Origin: a virus
Virus record (IMG/VR): IMGVR_UViG_3300006921_000177
Coordinates: 1 to 22,381 of that record
DNA length: 22,381 nt
Direction: 5' to 3' (one strand)
Shown here: piece by piece, positions 1 through 6,873 of the stretch
How positions within the stretch are numbered: position 1 is the stretch's first letter
Layout of the letters: every line of letters begins with the position of its first letter
Made by a program: the position numbers and the translations under genes
The notes under the pieces: generated by a model
What the model saw: only the letters and a program-made list of their open reading frames with translations
Told to the model about the DNA's origin: nothing
Database searches by the model: none

Positions 1-503
1 TAAAGAGTAATTAAGTTAGATGCGTTTCTTGTAAGAACTAAATTTATATCTGCAATAAAAGTTCCTTCATCTAAAGACAAATCAACTAAGCTACCATCTG
101 TTGATACTCTTAAAGCTTCTGAAGTCATAATTTTTAAAAATTCAGCAGGTTGGTCGTTAGAACCAATTACAGCTAAATTAAGTGCGTCAGGCTGTAACTT
201 TATACCAACAGTAAAAGCACCACTTAATGTAATATCACTAGCAGACTGCAAATTTTGAGTATCGGCTGCTGTAAATTCTATATCCCCTGAATTATAAGCA
301 GGTTGTTTGTTTACTGTAGCTTGTACCATATCAAAACTATTAGAAGAACTATCAGCCCAAGCAGAAACATCTGAGCCATTTAAAGTAATTCCTTCTTTGT
401 TTTTATACCAAGCGACTAAATCAGCACCTTCACTATCAGGTGTCCAACCACCCATAGGTCTGTTAGAACCCCCTATACTCATTCCTAATTTAAGTGCTAA
501 CAT
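1..503 (-). CDS. Concanavalin-A-like (LamG-type) virion protein, 3' end cut by window edge
   Basis: I reconstructed this by hand from an ATG at 503; the frame stays open to the left window edge, so about 167 residues are seen and the C-terminus is missing. The protein begins MLALKLGMSIGGSNRPMGG, followed by DLVAWYKNKEGI, WADSSSN, QPAYNSGDIEFTAADTQ and a GAFTVGIKL strand. This pattern (aWyka..g...vs.W.D.sg....q.t...qP.y) is usual for LamG/concanavalin-A-like jelly-roll domains in phage surface proteins, which bind sugars or decorate the virion. It starts 3 nt after the stop of the gene at 507-770 and is probably co-transcribed with it and with 781-1269. Role as a receptor-binding or decoration protein is inferred from fold and position. 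Confidence 0.72.
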   Translation of the reverse strand, partial: MLALKLGMSIGGSNRPMGGWTPDSEGADLVAWYKNKEGITLNGSDVSAWADSSSNSFDMVQATVNKQPAYNSGDIEFTAADTQNLQSASDITLSGAFTVGIKLQPDALNLAVIGSNDQPAEFLKIMTSEALRVSTDGSLVDLSLDEGTFIADINLVLTRNASNLITL

Positions 504-506
504 TTC

Positions 507-770
507 TTATTCTTTATACCCTATACCAACACCACTTGTTAAAGTGATTGCAGTTACATTCATAAACAAAACAGTTCCCGCAGGTAAAGTCGTTTGTAAA
601 GCTGCTTCACCTGTTGCGTCTGCTACTGTTATTGAAGCTACTACACTTTCAACAGGGAAGTGAATACAATACCAATCTTTACTTGTTTGAGCTGCTGTTG
701 TGAATATTTCTGTGCCACCATTTTTACCTAGTTGCTCAGTTAATAATTGTTGTACATTTTCTATTGCCAT
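507..770 (-). CDS. Small virion structural protein (87 aa)
   Basis: The protein starts MAIENVQQLL and is rich in Thr, Val, Ala and Gly, ending in short beta-strand patterns (AGTVLFMNVTAITLTSG). It has no membrane segment and no recognised catalytic motif. The composition fits a small capsid-decoration, head-fibre or adaptor protein, but I do not recognise the family. The start is supported by an A-rich tract running into ATG GCA, the same initiation signal as before four other virion genes of this window. The stop codon of the upstream gene lies inside that tract, 10 nt before the ATG, so the two genes are co-transcribed. Confidence 0.7.
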   Translation of the reverse strand: MAIENVQQLLTEQLGKNGGTEIFTTAAQTSKDWYCIHFPVESVVASITVADATGEAALQTTLPAGTVLFMNVTAITLTSGVGIGYKE

Positions 771-780
771 TTTTTATTTT

Positions 781-1269
781 TTATTGTCCGTAATATATGT
801 AATTCGTTCCACTCGCTTCTTGCCTTTGTGTATATCTAACTTGTTCTTCTCCTGATTTTTCTGTTACAAATAATTTACCTATTTCAACACAACCTTTTAT
901 TGTACCATAAACTCCTGATTGGTCAGAAGCTGTACCTGTTTCGCTTTTAGGAACTGTTGTATCAGATATAACAACTGAAGCTCCATTAAAACTAACTTCG
1001 TAAACTTCGTATTTCCAATAACCATTAGGTAAGAAATTTATTGAACCCTCAACTATATTTTCAGTAGTGTTATGTCTTAGTGTAATATTTGTGTATCTAT
1101 CTCTTATAGTTTCACTACGACCATAAGCATATTTAACACCTCCGTCCATATCATTTGTAAACTTAAACAAGTGCCTTATTTGTGTTCTAGGCACAGATGT
1201 ATCTATTCTTACATCTTCTGTTGTTACATTAAATGAATAAGTAGCGTCTTTGTAATTTAATTGTATCAT
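781..1269 (-). CDS. Hypothetical virion protein (162 aa)
   Basis: The protein starts MIQLNYKDATYSFNVTTEDV and is beta-rich throughout, with many Thr/Ser and the segments NGYWKYEVYEVSFNG and GTIKGCVEIGKL. It resembles small phage structural proteins with an immunoglobulin-like or jelly-roll fold, but I do not recognise a family. It is the first gene after a strong terminator (1321-1349), and a copy of the bipartite promoter-like element ends 5 nt before its ATG. It therefore probably opens its own transcription unit, continuing into 507-770 and 1-503. The immediate neighbourhood of capsid and tail-tube-like genes supports a virion role. Confidence 0.7.
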   Translation of the reverse strand: MIQLNYKDATYSFNVTTEDVRIDTSVPRTQIRHLFKFTNDMDGGVKYAYGRSETIRDRYTNITLRHNTTENIVEGSINFLPNGYWKYEVYEVSFNGASVVISDTTVPKSETGTASDQSGVYGTIKGCVEIGKLFVTEKSGEEQVRYTQRQEASGTNYIYYGQ

Positions 1270-1274
1270 TCTAC

Positions 1275-1304
1275 TATATAATAGAAAAGAGTTGAATTTA
1301 TTTG
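1275..1304 (-). promoter_or_regulatory. Bipartite promoter-like element, copy 1
   Basis: On the minus strand CAAATAAA (1297-1304) is followed after 11 nt by TCTATTATATA (1275-1285), 5 nt before the ATG at 1269. It is one of five copies with fixed spacing. It lies downstream of the terminator at 1321-1349, so the gene at 781-1269 needs a promoter here. Confidence 0.65.
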
Positions 1305-1320
1305 TATTCAGTTAGTATTA

Positions 1321-1349
1321 AAAAGAAAAAGGTGAGCAAAAGCCCACCC
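1321..1349 (-). terminator. Rho-independent terminator after the tail-tube-like gene
   Basis: On the minus strand GGTGGGC, loop TTTT, GCTCACC form a 7-bp stem with one G-U pair, followed at once by TTTTTCTTTTT. It lies 27 nt after the stop of the gene at 1376-1957. It is the best intrinsic terminator in the window, GC-rich in otherwise AT-rich DNA. Confidence 0.85.
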
Positions 1350-1375
1350 CAATCAAGAAAATATGATAAAGACTA

Positions 1376-1957
1376 CTAAGAAGTAACGATAGCTCCCATT
1401 GTAAATGCTGCATTGTCAAATGGTGTTGTAGTGTAGTCAGCAACTAAACTCATTGGCTCTTGCTCCATTCCGTCAAGTGTCCATTCGTAACCATTCCTGT
1501 CTGCCCAAGCTGCTCCTGAAGCGTTTGTACCTGCGTTCAAGTGCATACCATTCTTAACACCTAATGCAAGAATAACATTATTTCCACTTGCTAATCTTTG
1601 ATTTAATTCTGCAAAAACGACAAGCTTAGATTGTGCTAATGCTTTTAATTCGTTCTGATCTTCTTTTGTCAATTTGTTTAATTGAATTGTAATAGAAGGA
1701 GTGTAGTATATCGTTCCTGCGGTTGTATCGCCGTTTATTGTTTCAGTAACACTTGCAGTTCCTTTTGGTAAAGAATATCTGTAAAGTCTCTTATCTGCCA
1801 TTTCAATATCTGTTACTTGCCCTGAAGCTACTACTATTCCTGTTCCATCTGTAGGTGCATCAAATTCATCATAAACACCAAAAAAAACATTTTTTACACC
1901 TCCTAATGATCTAGAGCAATCAAGCCCTCTACCTTTTGTAATTACTGTACACGCCAT
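1376..1957 (-). CDS. Putative major tail (tube) protein (193 aa)
   Basis: The protein starts MACTVITKGRGLDCSRSLGG and is made of beta-strand stretches around one helical segment, LNKLTKEDQNELKALAQSKL. It ends with an aromatic-rich part holding NGYEWTLDGMEQEPM. Size, composition and a place just after the major capsid gene fit a tail tube subunit, which polymerises around the tape measure, but a head-decoration protein cannot be excluded. The start is fixed by the A-rich tract before ATG GCG. A hairpin separates it from the capsid gene and a strong terminator follows it, so it can be read at a level different from both neighbours, as expected for a high-copy protein. Confidence 0.55.
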   Translation of the reverse strand: MACTVITKGRGLDCSRSLGGVKNVFFGVYDEFDAPTDGTGIVVASGQVTDIEMADKRLYRYSLPKGTASVTETINGDTTAGTIYYTPSITIQLNKLTKEDQNELKALAQSKLVVFAELNQRLASGNNVILALGVKNGMHLNAGTNASGAAWADRNGYEWTLDGMEQEPMSLVADYTTTPFDNAAFTMGAIVTS

Positions 1958-1979
1958 TTTTTTTATTTTAAAAGGTTAA

Positions 1980-2003
1980 GGGAATGGTTTTTACACCACT
2001 CCC
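1980..2003 (-). terminator. Hairpin between capsid and next gene, weak terminator or attenuator
   Basis: On the minus strand GGGAGTGG, 8-nt loop, CCATTCCC form an 8-bp stem with one G-U pair, followed by TTAACCTTTT. The T-tract is imperfect, so partial read-through into the gene at 1376-1957 or 3'-end protection of capsid mRNA is as likely as full termination. Confidence 0.5.
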
Positions 2004-2017
2004 GTTTATTTGTTTTA

Positions 2018-2947
2018 TTATGATACTAATACTGTATCAGCTCCAATACCTACTTGTACACCCCCTGAATATTTAGCAACTACACGAATATTGTCGCTCC
2101 CATCAAGAGTACTCATATCCATTAATCTGATACTAGTTTGGTCACCTAAAAGGTCAGTTCCAAAGAATAAATTAGATTTTTCTGCTGCTACTAAAACATC
2201 ATTAGACATTCCTGTACAAACGGCAATTTTTATTCCTTCAAATACAGCGTCATAATCTCTGTTCATAGAATAAGCGTTTACATATCCTAAAGTAGAAATA
2301 GCAGAAATGTATAATCTGTAAGATTTTGGACTCATATAGATATATAAATCTTCTTTTGTATATACTGCTGTAGGAATAGCTGCTGTACACGCTTGTAAGT
2401 TAGCGATAATATTAGTAGCGTCATAAGCAGTACCTGCACCCCCTGCGTTAGCTACATCATTAACTGTTGCATCTGCAACTAAAATTCCAACTGCTGCTGC
2501 CGAAGTTACAAAACCTGCCCATTCTCCTGCTGCATTTGGTGCTGCTGTATCTCCATTCCATATAGTGTTTTCTGTATCATCTGCAATAATATCAGCTAAA
2601 TAAGAAATTACATAGTCATCAAAACTTGCAGGTGGTGGTGCGCCTGCTCCTGCTCTCATTTGCATTGCTTCCCAAGAATCTAACAAGTCGCCCTTGCATA
2701 AATCTGTATTGATTTGTCTATTAGAAGGTGTAAGCACATTTTCTGTAAGAGCTAATGTACCTGCTCCTGTAAAATTACAAGACGCTGCCATTACCATACC
2801 TGTTGCATTCATCTTCTGTATATTACTTTTAAATTTGATATTTTCAATCATTGTCAAGTACTCCATAGAAGTAGCTTGTCTTAACGCTTGAGATACATAG
2901 AACCCTGCGCTTTTACCCGAATAGTTCGAATTTGTTGTTAAAGCCAT
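2018..2947 (-). CDS. Major capsid protein (309 aa)
   Basis: This is the main shell protein of the phage head. It starts MALTTNSNYSGKSAGFYVSQ, then has the N-terminal helix ALRQATSMEYLTMIENIKFK common in Bacteroidota phage capsid proteins, a central Ala/Gly-rich part, and a C-terminal beta part ending GGVQVGIGADTVLVS. Length (309 aa) fits an HK97-fold subunit without a delta domain, since a separate scaffold-like gene lies just upstream. The protease, scaffold, capsid gene order supports the call strongly. The start is set by a long A-rich tract (about 20 nt) before ATG GCT, expected for a highly expressed gene, and a hairpin follows the stop. Family assignment is from pattern and order, not from a search. 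Confidence 0.82.
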   Translation of the reverse strand: MALTTNSNYSGKSAGFYVSQALRQATSMEYLTMIENIKFKSNIQKMNATGMVMAASCNFTGAGTLALTENVLTPSNRQINTDLCKGDLLDSWEAMQMRAGAGAPPPASFDDYVISYLADIIADDTENTIWNGDTAAPNAAGEWAGFVTSAAAVGILVADATVNDVANAGGAGTAYDATNIIANLQACTAAIPTAVYTKEDLYIYMSPKSYRLYISAISTLGYVNAYSMNRDYDAVFEGIKIAVCTGMSNDVLVAAEKSNLFFGTDLLGDQTSIRLMDMSTLDGSDNIRVVAKYSGGVQVGIGADTVLVS

Positions 2948-2960
2948 TTTTTTTTATTTT

Positions 2961-3650
2961 TTAATTATTATATAAGTTATACAAGTATTTCTCTTGTTTT
3001 GTCATTCTTCTTAAATCTTGCTTAGATAGTGTTCTCTTTTCTGAGCTGAATTTATTTGTATTTAAAGATGTATCAGCAGGTTTCTTAGCTAATTCTTCTT
3101 TTAATTTTTCATTCTCAGCTTTTAATTCTTCTACTGAAAATTCAACTACTTCTGTAGTCTTAGTTGTTACTGTTCTAGGGTTTTCTGAAGGCTCAGTAGT
3201 TTCTACTTCAGTAGTTTCTTCTGACAATTCTTCTTCTCCTTCTGCACCTCCTTTCATTTCTTCAATAACACTTTCTAAATACTCAATTCTTTTTTCTAAT
3301 GCTTCATATTTAGATGTTTCTTCTTCTTCCTTTGCTTCTACTTCTTCAGCTGCTTCAACTACTTCTTCTTCAGCAGGAGCTTCTTCTTCTTCAACTACTT
3401 CAGCTTCACCAACTGTAGCAATAACACCTGCTTCTTCAACTACAAAAGTTACACCATCTTCTGTTTCATACTCACCGATTGGTAGTTCAATAGTCGTTCC
3501 GTCCTCAGTTAAAACTGAAATATCTACACCCTCAGCTAAAGCATCTGCTGTTGATACGATAATAGTTCCGTCCACTAATTTTGCTTGTACTTCAAACTTT
3601 ACTTCTGAAGAAAGTCCGAGTGCTTTTAAGATTTGTTCTTTTAGTTCCAT
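2961..3650 (-). CDS. Scaffold-like acidic coiled-coil protein (229 aa)
   Basis: Scaffold proteins guide capsid assembly and are removed by the prohead protease. This protein starts MELKEQILKALGLSSEVKFE, has a beta-rich part to about residue 80, then a long Glu/Ala-rich acidic stretch (residues about 80-115), a coiled coil (ALEKRIEYLESVIEEMKGG), a Thr/Glu linker, a second coiled coil (SVEELKAENEKLKEELAKK) and a basic tail (KRTLSKQDLRRMTKQEKYLYN). This layout, with a positive C-terminus that can bind the inside of the shell, is typical of scaffolds. It lies between protease and capsid genes. A promoter-like element sits 2 nt before its ATG, suggesting a leaderless message for scaffold and capsid. 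Confidence 0.72.
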   Translation of the reverse strand: MELKEQILKALGLSSEVKFEVQAKLVDGTIIVSTADALAEGVDISVLTEDGTTIELPIGEYETEDGVTFVVEEAGVIATVGEAEVVEEEEAPAEEEVVEAAEEVEAKEEEETSKYEALEKRIEYLESVIEEMKGGAEGEEELSEETTEVETTEPSENPRTVTTKTTEVVEFSVEELKAENEKLKEELAKKPADTSLNTNKFSSEKRTLSKQDLRRMTKQEKYLYNLYNN

Positions 3651-3652
3651 AG

Positions 3653-3682
3653 TATATAATAGATTAATATTTAGTTTGTTTG
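3653..3682 (-). promoter_or_regulatory. Bipartite promoter-like element, copy 2
   Basis: On the minus strand CAAACAAA (3675-3682) is followed after 11 nt by TCTATTATATA (3653-3663), only 2 nt before the ATG at 3650. The hexamer before CAAA (ATCAAA) is identical to copy 3. It would drive the scaffold and capsid genes. Confidence 0.65.
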
Positions 3683-3702
3683 ATTTTTAGATTTTATTAG
3701 GT

Positions 3703-4680
3703 TTACAGTATTTTCTTTAACATTTCATTCCAACCATTTAAAGCATTTTGATTTTCAAACATTTCATTAATCAATTTATTTGCTTCATTATATCCTTTCA
3801 CATCATTTACAGGTACTCCTAATTCTTTTGCTTGAACCTCTATTTTATTCAAGATTTTATCACTTTCTTTCTTCAATGTACCTGCTTGTCTTATAGCACC
3901 TCTAGTAATTCCTTCTGCATCAGAAATTACTTTTTTTACTTCTTTAAATTGAGTTTCTGCTTTTTCTCCCCATTTAAAACCGTCCTCTTGTAAGCCAATT
4001 ATTCTTTTAGCGTCACTAACTATATTTTTTAAATCATCAGCAACTCCCAACTCAACCTTCTCAGCCTTTAGTTCAGTTTTGTTTTCTCTTATTAGCTCGT
4101 TTAAAGCACTTAGTATTTGTTCTTGTGTTGGTTGTTTCTTGTTCATTTGTTCAAATTTATTAGTAAAGTAGCCTTCAATTGAAAGACCTTTCAAAGTTCC
4201 ATCTTTAATTTTGCTCCAAACCTCATCATTTTCAATTTTCATTTTCACGAACCAAGTGCCGATTGGCAAGTCAAAGCCGTATAAATTAGACTTATCTTGT
4301 TCACCTTCCTTAATCCAACTTTCAATTGTAAGAACTCCTGAAACTCTATCAGTATGTTGCTCAGTTGCTTTATGGTGATTGTTATGTTTTAAATATAAAT
4401 GTGAAGCCTTTTTTACAGTTTCTTTAGAAAAGTAAACATAATATTCACTATCAGTATTAGGGTCATATCGGAATATTTGTTTGTTAGGAATCAAAGCAGG
4501 AGAAATTAATTCTCTTTTTTCTTCATCTACCTTTGCAAAAGTTAAATTGTTCTTCTCTTTTGAGAAATAAACAAAGTCTTGTTCTATTGCAGGTGAAGTA
4601 ACTAAACTAATTGCGTCAATTGTTAATGCTTCGTTTTCATCACTTATTACTAGCTCTACGATACTTGTTTTCTTTTTCAT
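3703..4680 (-). CDS. Prohead serine protease, XkdF-like, with extra C-terminal domain (325 aa)
   Basis: This enzyme would cleave scaffold and capsid proteins during head maturation. Residues 1-172 match the XkdF-type phage protease pattern: SLVTSPAIEQDF near the start, YFSKETVKKASHLYLKHN followed by a His cluster (102-103 and 109), LPIGTWFVKMKIENDEVW, and GLSIEGYF with the candidate nucleophile Ser167. A flexible segment follows, and residues about 205-325 form a helical domain that resembles the neighbouring 127-aa protein. That domain may be an attached scaffold or targeting part. The ATG overlaps the stop of a 25-aa reading frame (ATGA), so translation is probably coupled to it. An AGGAGG lies 24 nt upstream, too far to serve as a ribosome site. 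Confidence 0.82.
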   Translation of the reverse strand: MKKKTSIVELVISDENEALTIDAISLVTSPAIEQDFVYFSKEKNNLTFAKVDEEKRELISPALIPNKQIFRYDPNTDSEYYVYFSKETVKKASHLYLKHNNHHKATEQHTDRVSGVLTIESWIKEGEQDKSNLYGFDLPIGTWFVKMKIENDEVWSKIKDGTLKGLSIEGYFTNKFEQMNKKQPTQEQILSALNELIRENKTELKAEKVELGVADDLKNIVSDAKRIIGLQEDGFKWGEKAETQFKEVKKVISDAEGITRGAIRQAGTLKKESDKILNKIEVQAKELGVPVNDVKGYNEANKLINEMFENQNALNGWNEMLKKIL

Positions 4681-4754
4681 ATTAAATGTTCTAAAGTTCC
4701 GTTACCTCCTATTCTAATTATTGTATCAATCGTTTCTTCTGTAAATGGTTTCAT
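4677..4754 (-). CDS. 25-aa peptide coupled to the prohead protease
   Basis: This short frame was found by hand. It reads MKPFTEETIDTIIRIGG and then NGTLEHLI, and its TGA overlaps the ATG of the protease gene (ATGA). Only 21 nt separate it from the stop of the 127-aa gene. It could be a leader peptide that sets the translation of the protease, or a small real protein; I do not recognise it. On the minus strand TATATTTG (plus 4768-4775) lies 13 nt before the ATG and matches the Bacteroidota -7 consensus TAnnTTTG, but I see no good -33 TTG. Confidence 0.55.
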   Translation of the reverse strand: MKPFTEETIDTIIRIGGNGTLEHLI

Positions 4755-4775
4755 AATATATTTTTTACAAATATA

Positions 4776-5159
4776 CTATTTTATAGAAGAAGTTGCTTTT
4801 AAAATCTCTCTTATTGTTTCTCCTGAACTTAAAGCCGTTTTATAAAGTCTTTCAATATCATTAGGAACATCTACCCCTAATTCTTTTGCTGCTCTTTGAA
4901 CTTTTGCCATTTCGTCTATTACTTTTTTTAGCCACTTTTCTCCTGATTTACTTGCACTTCTTGCTTCTGTTGCTGCTTTAACAACTGTATTGTATTGTCT
5001 TTGAGCTTCTGATGAAAAATCGGCTGCTGTTATTACAATTTTTTTTAAGTCTTGAAGCATATCTAACTCAATTCTTTCAACTTTACTTAAGTTAAATTCG
5101 TTTACTTCTTTTTCGTATTCTGCAAATGTTTTCTTTCCTATTGGTGTTGGCTTGTTCAT
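4776..5159 (-). CDS. Stand-alone paralogue of the protease C-terminal domain (127 aa)
   Basis: The protein is almost wholly helical, starting MNKPTPIGKKTFAEYEKEVN. It aligns by eye with the C-terminal domain of the prohead protease: VERIELDMLQDLKKIV (residues 27-42) against EKVELGVADDLKNIV (207-221), and AKELGVDVPND (91-101) against AKELGVPVND (284-293), with the spacing between the two blocks 14 residues shorter here. The two genes are adjacent, which suggests a local duplication or a split of a protease-scaffold fusion. A role in head assembly is inferred. A promoter-like element with a perfect 16-bp palindrome lies 29 nt before its ATG, so this gene probably opens the head-gene transcript. 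Confidence 0.65.
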   Translation of the reverse strand: MNKPTPIGKKTFAEYEKEVNEFNLSKVERIELDMLQDLKKIVITAADFSSEAQRQYNTVVKAATEARSASKSGEKWLKKVIDEMAKVQRAAKELGVDVPNDIERLYKTALSSGETIREILKATSSIK

Positions 5160-5187
5160 AATTTTAATTTAAGGTTGTAATTAAGGT

Positions 5188-5222
5188 TCTATTATATAAT
5201 AGATTATTTATTGCTTTATTTG
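5188..5222 (-). promoter_or_regulatory. Bipartite promoter-like element, copy 3, with palindrome
   Basis: On the minus strand CAAATAAA (5215-5222) is followed after 11 nt by TCTATTATATA (5193-5203). Here the second box extends into a perfect 16-bp palindrome, TCTATTATATAATAGA (5188-5203). The ATG at 5159 follows after 28 nt, the longest leader of the five copies. Confidence 0.65.
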
Positions 5223-5225
5223 ATT

Positions 5226-6872
5226 TTAGATTGTTGCCCTTCTTCTAATATTTGCTAATTGGTCTTGACTGTTTGACATTTCATCTGTTACTACAAATGC
5301 TTTAACAGGCTCAGGTGCTTGACCACCTCCTAATTCAAATGCTCCTGACATCATCTCAGGTGCAGGTGCAGAAGCTCCCGCTGTAGGTACAGAGCCACCA
5401 CTTGGAGCAGAACCACCTCCTCCATCTGTTGCTAAAATAGCTTTTACATTAGCTAAACCTGAAGCAATAGCTGCTCCTGCTGCAACACCACCTAAAACAG
5501 GACCTACTACAGGAATACCTGCCATAGAAGCATAAGCTGCTGTAGCACCTTTATAAGTATCTATTGTAGCTTGTGTAACAGCCATAGCTTTACCTGCTGC
5601 TGTTTCTTCACCTAATATCTTGACCATATTTCCTGCCGTTTGGCTCATAATATCTAATTGAGCTTCAGATGACATTTTAGCCCAAGTTTCTTTTTCCTTT
5701 TCGTACTTCTTTTTAATTGCTGATTGGTCGCTTTCAAACTTTTCAGTAATAGCAGTTGTATCTTCACCTGCTTTACGAGCCATTTCTATTTTTAAGTCAT
5801 AAGCTGTTTGAAGTTCTGCTAATTCTAAAGCCAAACCCTCTAATCCACTTAACAACAATTCTCTTTTTGTTTCTCCTAATTCTTTTTCTAATGATACTTG
5901 ATTAGTAAGTTGCTCTGACTGAAATCCTGTTATTTGTGCTTCTACTGCTTTTCTTTCATTAAGAGCTTCTGTTAAAGCTATAAGGTTTTCTTGACTTTGG
6001 TTTTTATTAAATTCAACTTGTGCTGCATTAACTTGTATATCAACTAGTTTCTGCATTTCAACTCCCTGCTCTTTTAGGACTTCACCTAACTTTGTATTTG
6101 CTTCTATTCTTTCTGCAAAAGTTTTAGTTTCATCATCTCTTACCTGTCTAAGTTTTTCAGCTTGTCTATCGTATTCTTCAATCAACCCCTGAACTTGTAC
6201 TTTAGCTAATTCAGCTGCTTTATTTAATTCTATTGTTGCTGTTGCTGCTTCAATAGTTGTTGAAACATAATTTTTAATAGTTTTGGCAACTTCTTCGTAA
6301 GATTTATCTACACCTGTAAATACATCTACTGTTTCTTTTCCTGCTTCTTTTATAGTTTCAAAAGCTGCACTAAATTCTCCTTGTATTAACTGACCAAAAG
6401 ATTTAGCAACTAATCCCATAACCTCTAAGGCTTGATTAAATCTGTCTATAAATGCGTCTTTAATAGTATCTCCAAGCTCCCTAATTTTTTCAGCAGGATT
6501 CTCAAACATATCTTTAAACCAACCTGTAACTTTTCCTACATTTCCTGATAAGAAACTAAACAGGTCGTTAAATGCTATACTTAAAGATTCCATAGCAATA
6601 CCAAAAAGGTCTACTACCCTTTGATTTTTACCTAATACTTCTTGAAAAATCTCAAAAGCTTTATTTAGTAAAAACACAACCCCTGAAGCTTTAGCTAAAG
6701 CCTTAAACCCAACTGTTAATTTCTTAACTCCACCTGCTGATTTTTTACTTGCTTCACCTACACCTTCTGTTTCTTTTCCTAATTTCTTGGTGCTTTTTGT
6801 AGCTTTATCAATACCCTCTGAAACTTCTCCTATGTTTGATTTTATTTCTGCTTCTATTATTTCTTTGCTCAT
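5226..6872 (-). CDS. Tail tape measure protein (548 aa)
   Basis: Tape measure proteins set tail length and pass into the host envelope during DNA entry. The N-terminal 60 residues are Lys/Gly-rich (SKEIIEAEIKSNIGEV, GEASKKSAGGVKKL); a hydrophobic helix region follows (ASGVVFLLNKAFEIFQEVLG), then long alpha-helical and coiled-coil stretches (residues about 170-420). A Gly/Ala-rich hydrophobic segment typical of tape measures comes next (IPVVGPVLGGVAAGAAIASG), and a Pro/Gly/Ser-rich C-terminus ends in IRRRATI. At about 0.15 nm per residue, 548 residues predict a tail of roughly 80 nm, which fits a short siphovirus tail. It starts 1 nt after the fibre-like gene ends, so the two are co-transcribed. 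Confidence 0.82.
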   Translation of the reverse strand: MSKEIIEAEIKSNIGEVSEGIDKATKSTKKLGKETEGVGEASKKSAGGVKKLTVGFKALAKASGVVFLLNKAFEIFQEVLGKNQRVVDLFGIAMESLSIAFNDLFSFLSGNVGKVTGWFKDMFENPAEKIRELGDTIKDAFIDRFNQALEVMGLVAKSFGQLIQGEFSAAFETIKEAGKETVDVFTGVDKSYEEVAKTIKNYVSTTIEAATATIELNKAAELAKVQVQGLIEEYDRQAEKLRQVRDDETKTFAERIEANTKLGEVLKEQGVEMQKLVDIQVNAAQVEFNKNQSQENLIALTEALNERKAVEAQITGFQSEQLTNQVSLEKELGETKRELLLSGLEGLALELAELQTAYDLKIEMARKAGEDTTAITEKFESDQSAIKKKYEKEKETWAKMSSEAQLDIMSQTAGNMVKILGEETAAGKAMAVTQATIDTYKGATAAYASMAGIPVVGPVLGGVAAGAAIASGLANVKAILATDGGGGSAPSGGSVPTAGASAPAPEMMSGAFELGGGQAPEPVKAFVVTDEMSNSQDQLANIRRRATI

Positions 6873-6873
6873 T

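Noticed and set aside
307-663. Plus-strand open frame across 1-503 and 507-770
   Set aside because: Antisense to two minus-strand virion frames with good starts.
2967-2985. TATATAATAAT before the capsid gene as a sixth promoter copy
   Set aside because: It has the opposite orientation relative to the five copies and lacks the CAAAYAAA box at the right distance.
4705-4710. AGGAGG (minus strand) before the protease gene as Shine-Dalgarno
   Set aside because: It lies 24 nt from the ATG, within the 25-aa frame, and the host group does not rely on such sites.
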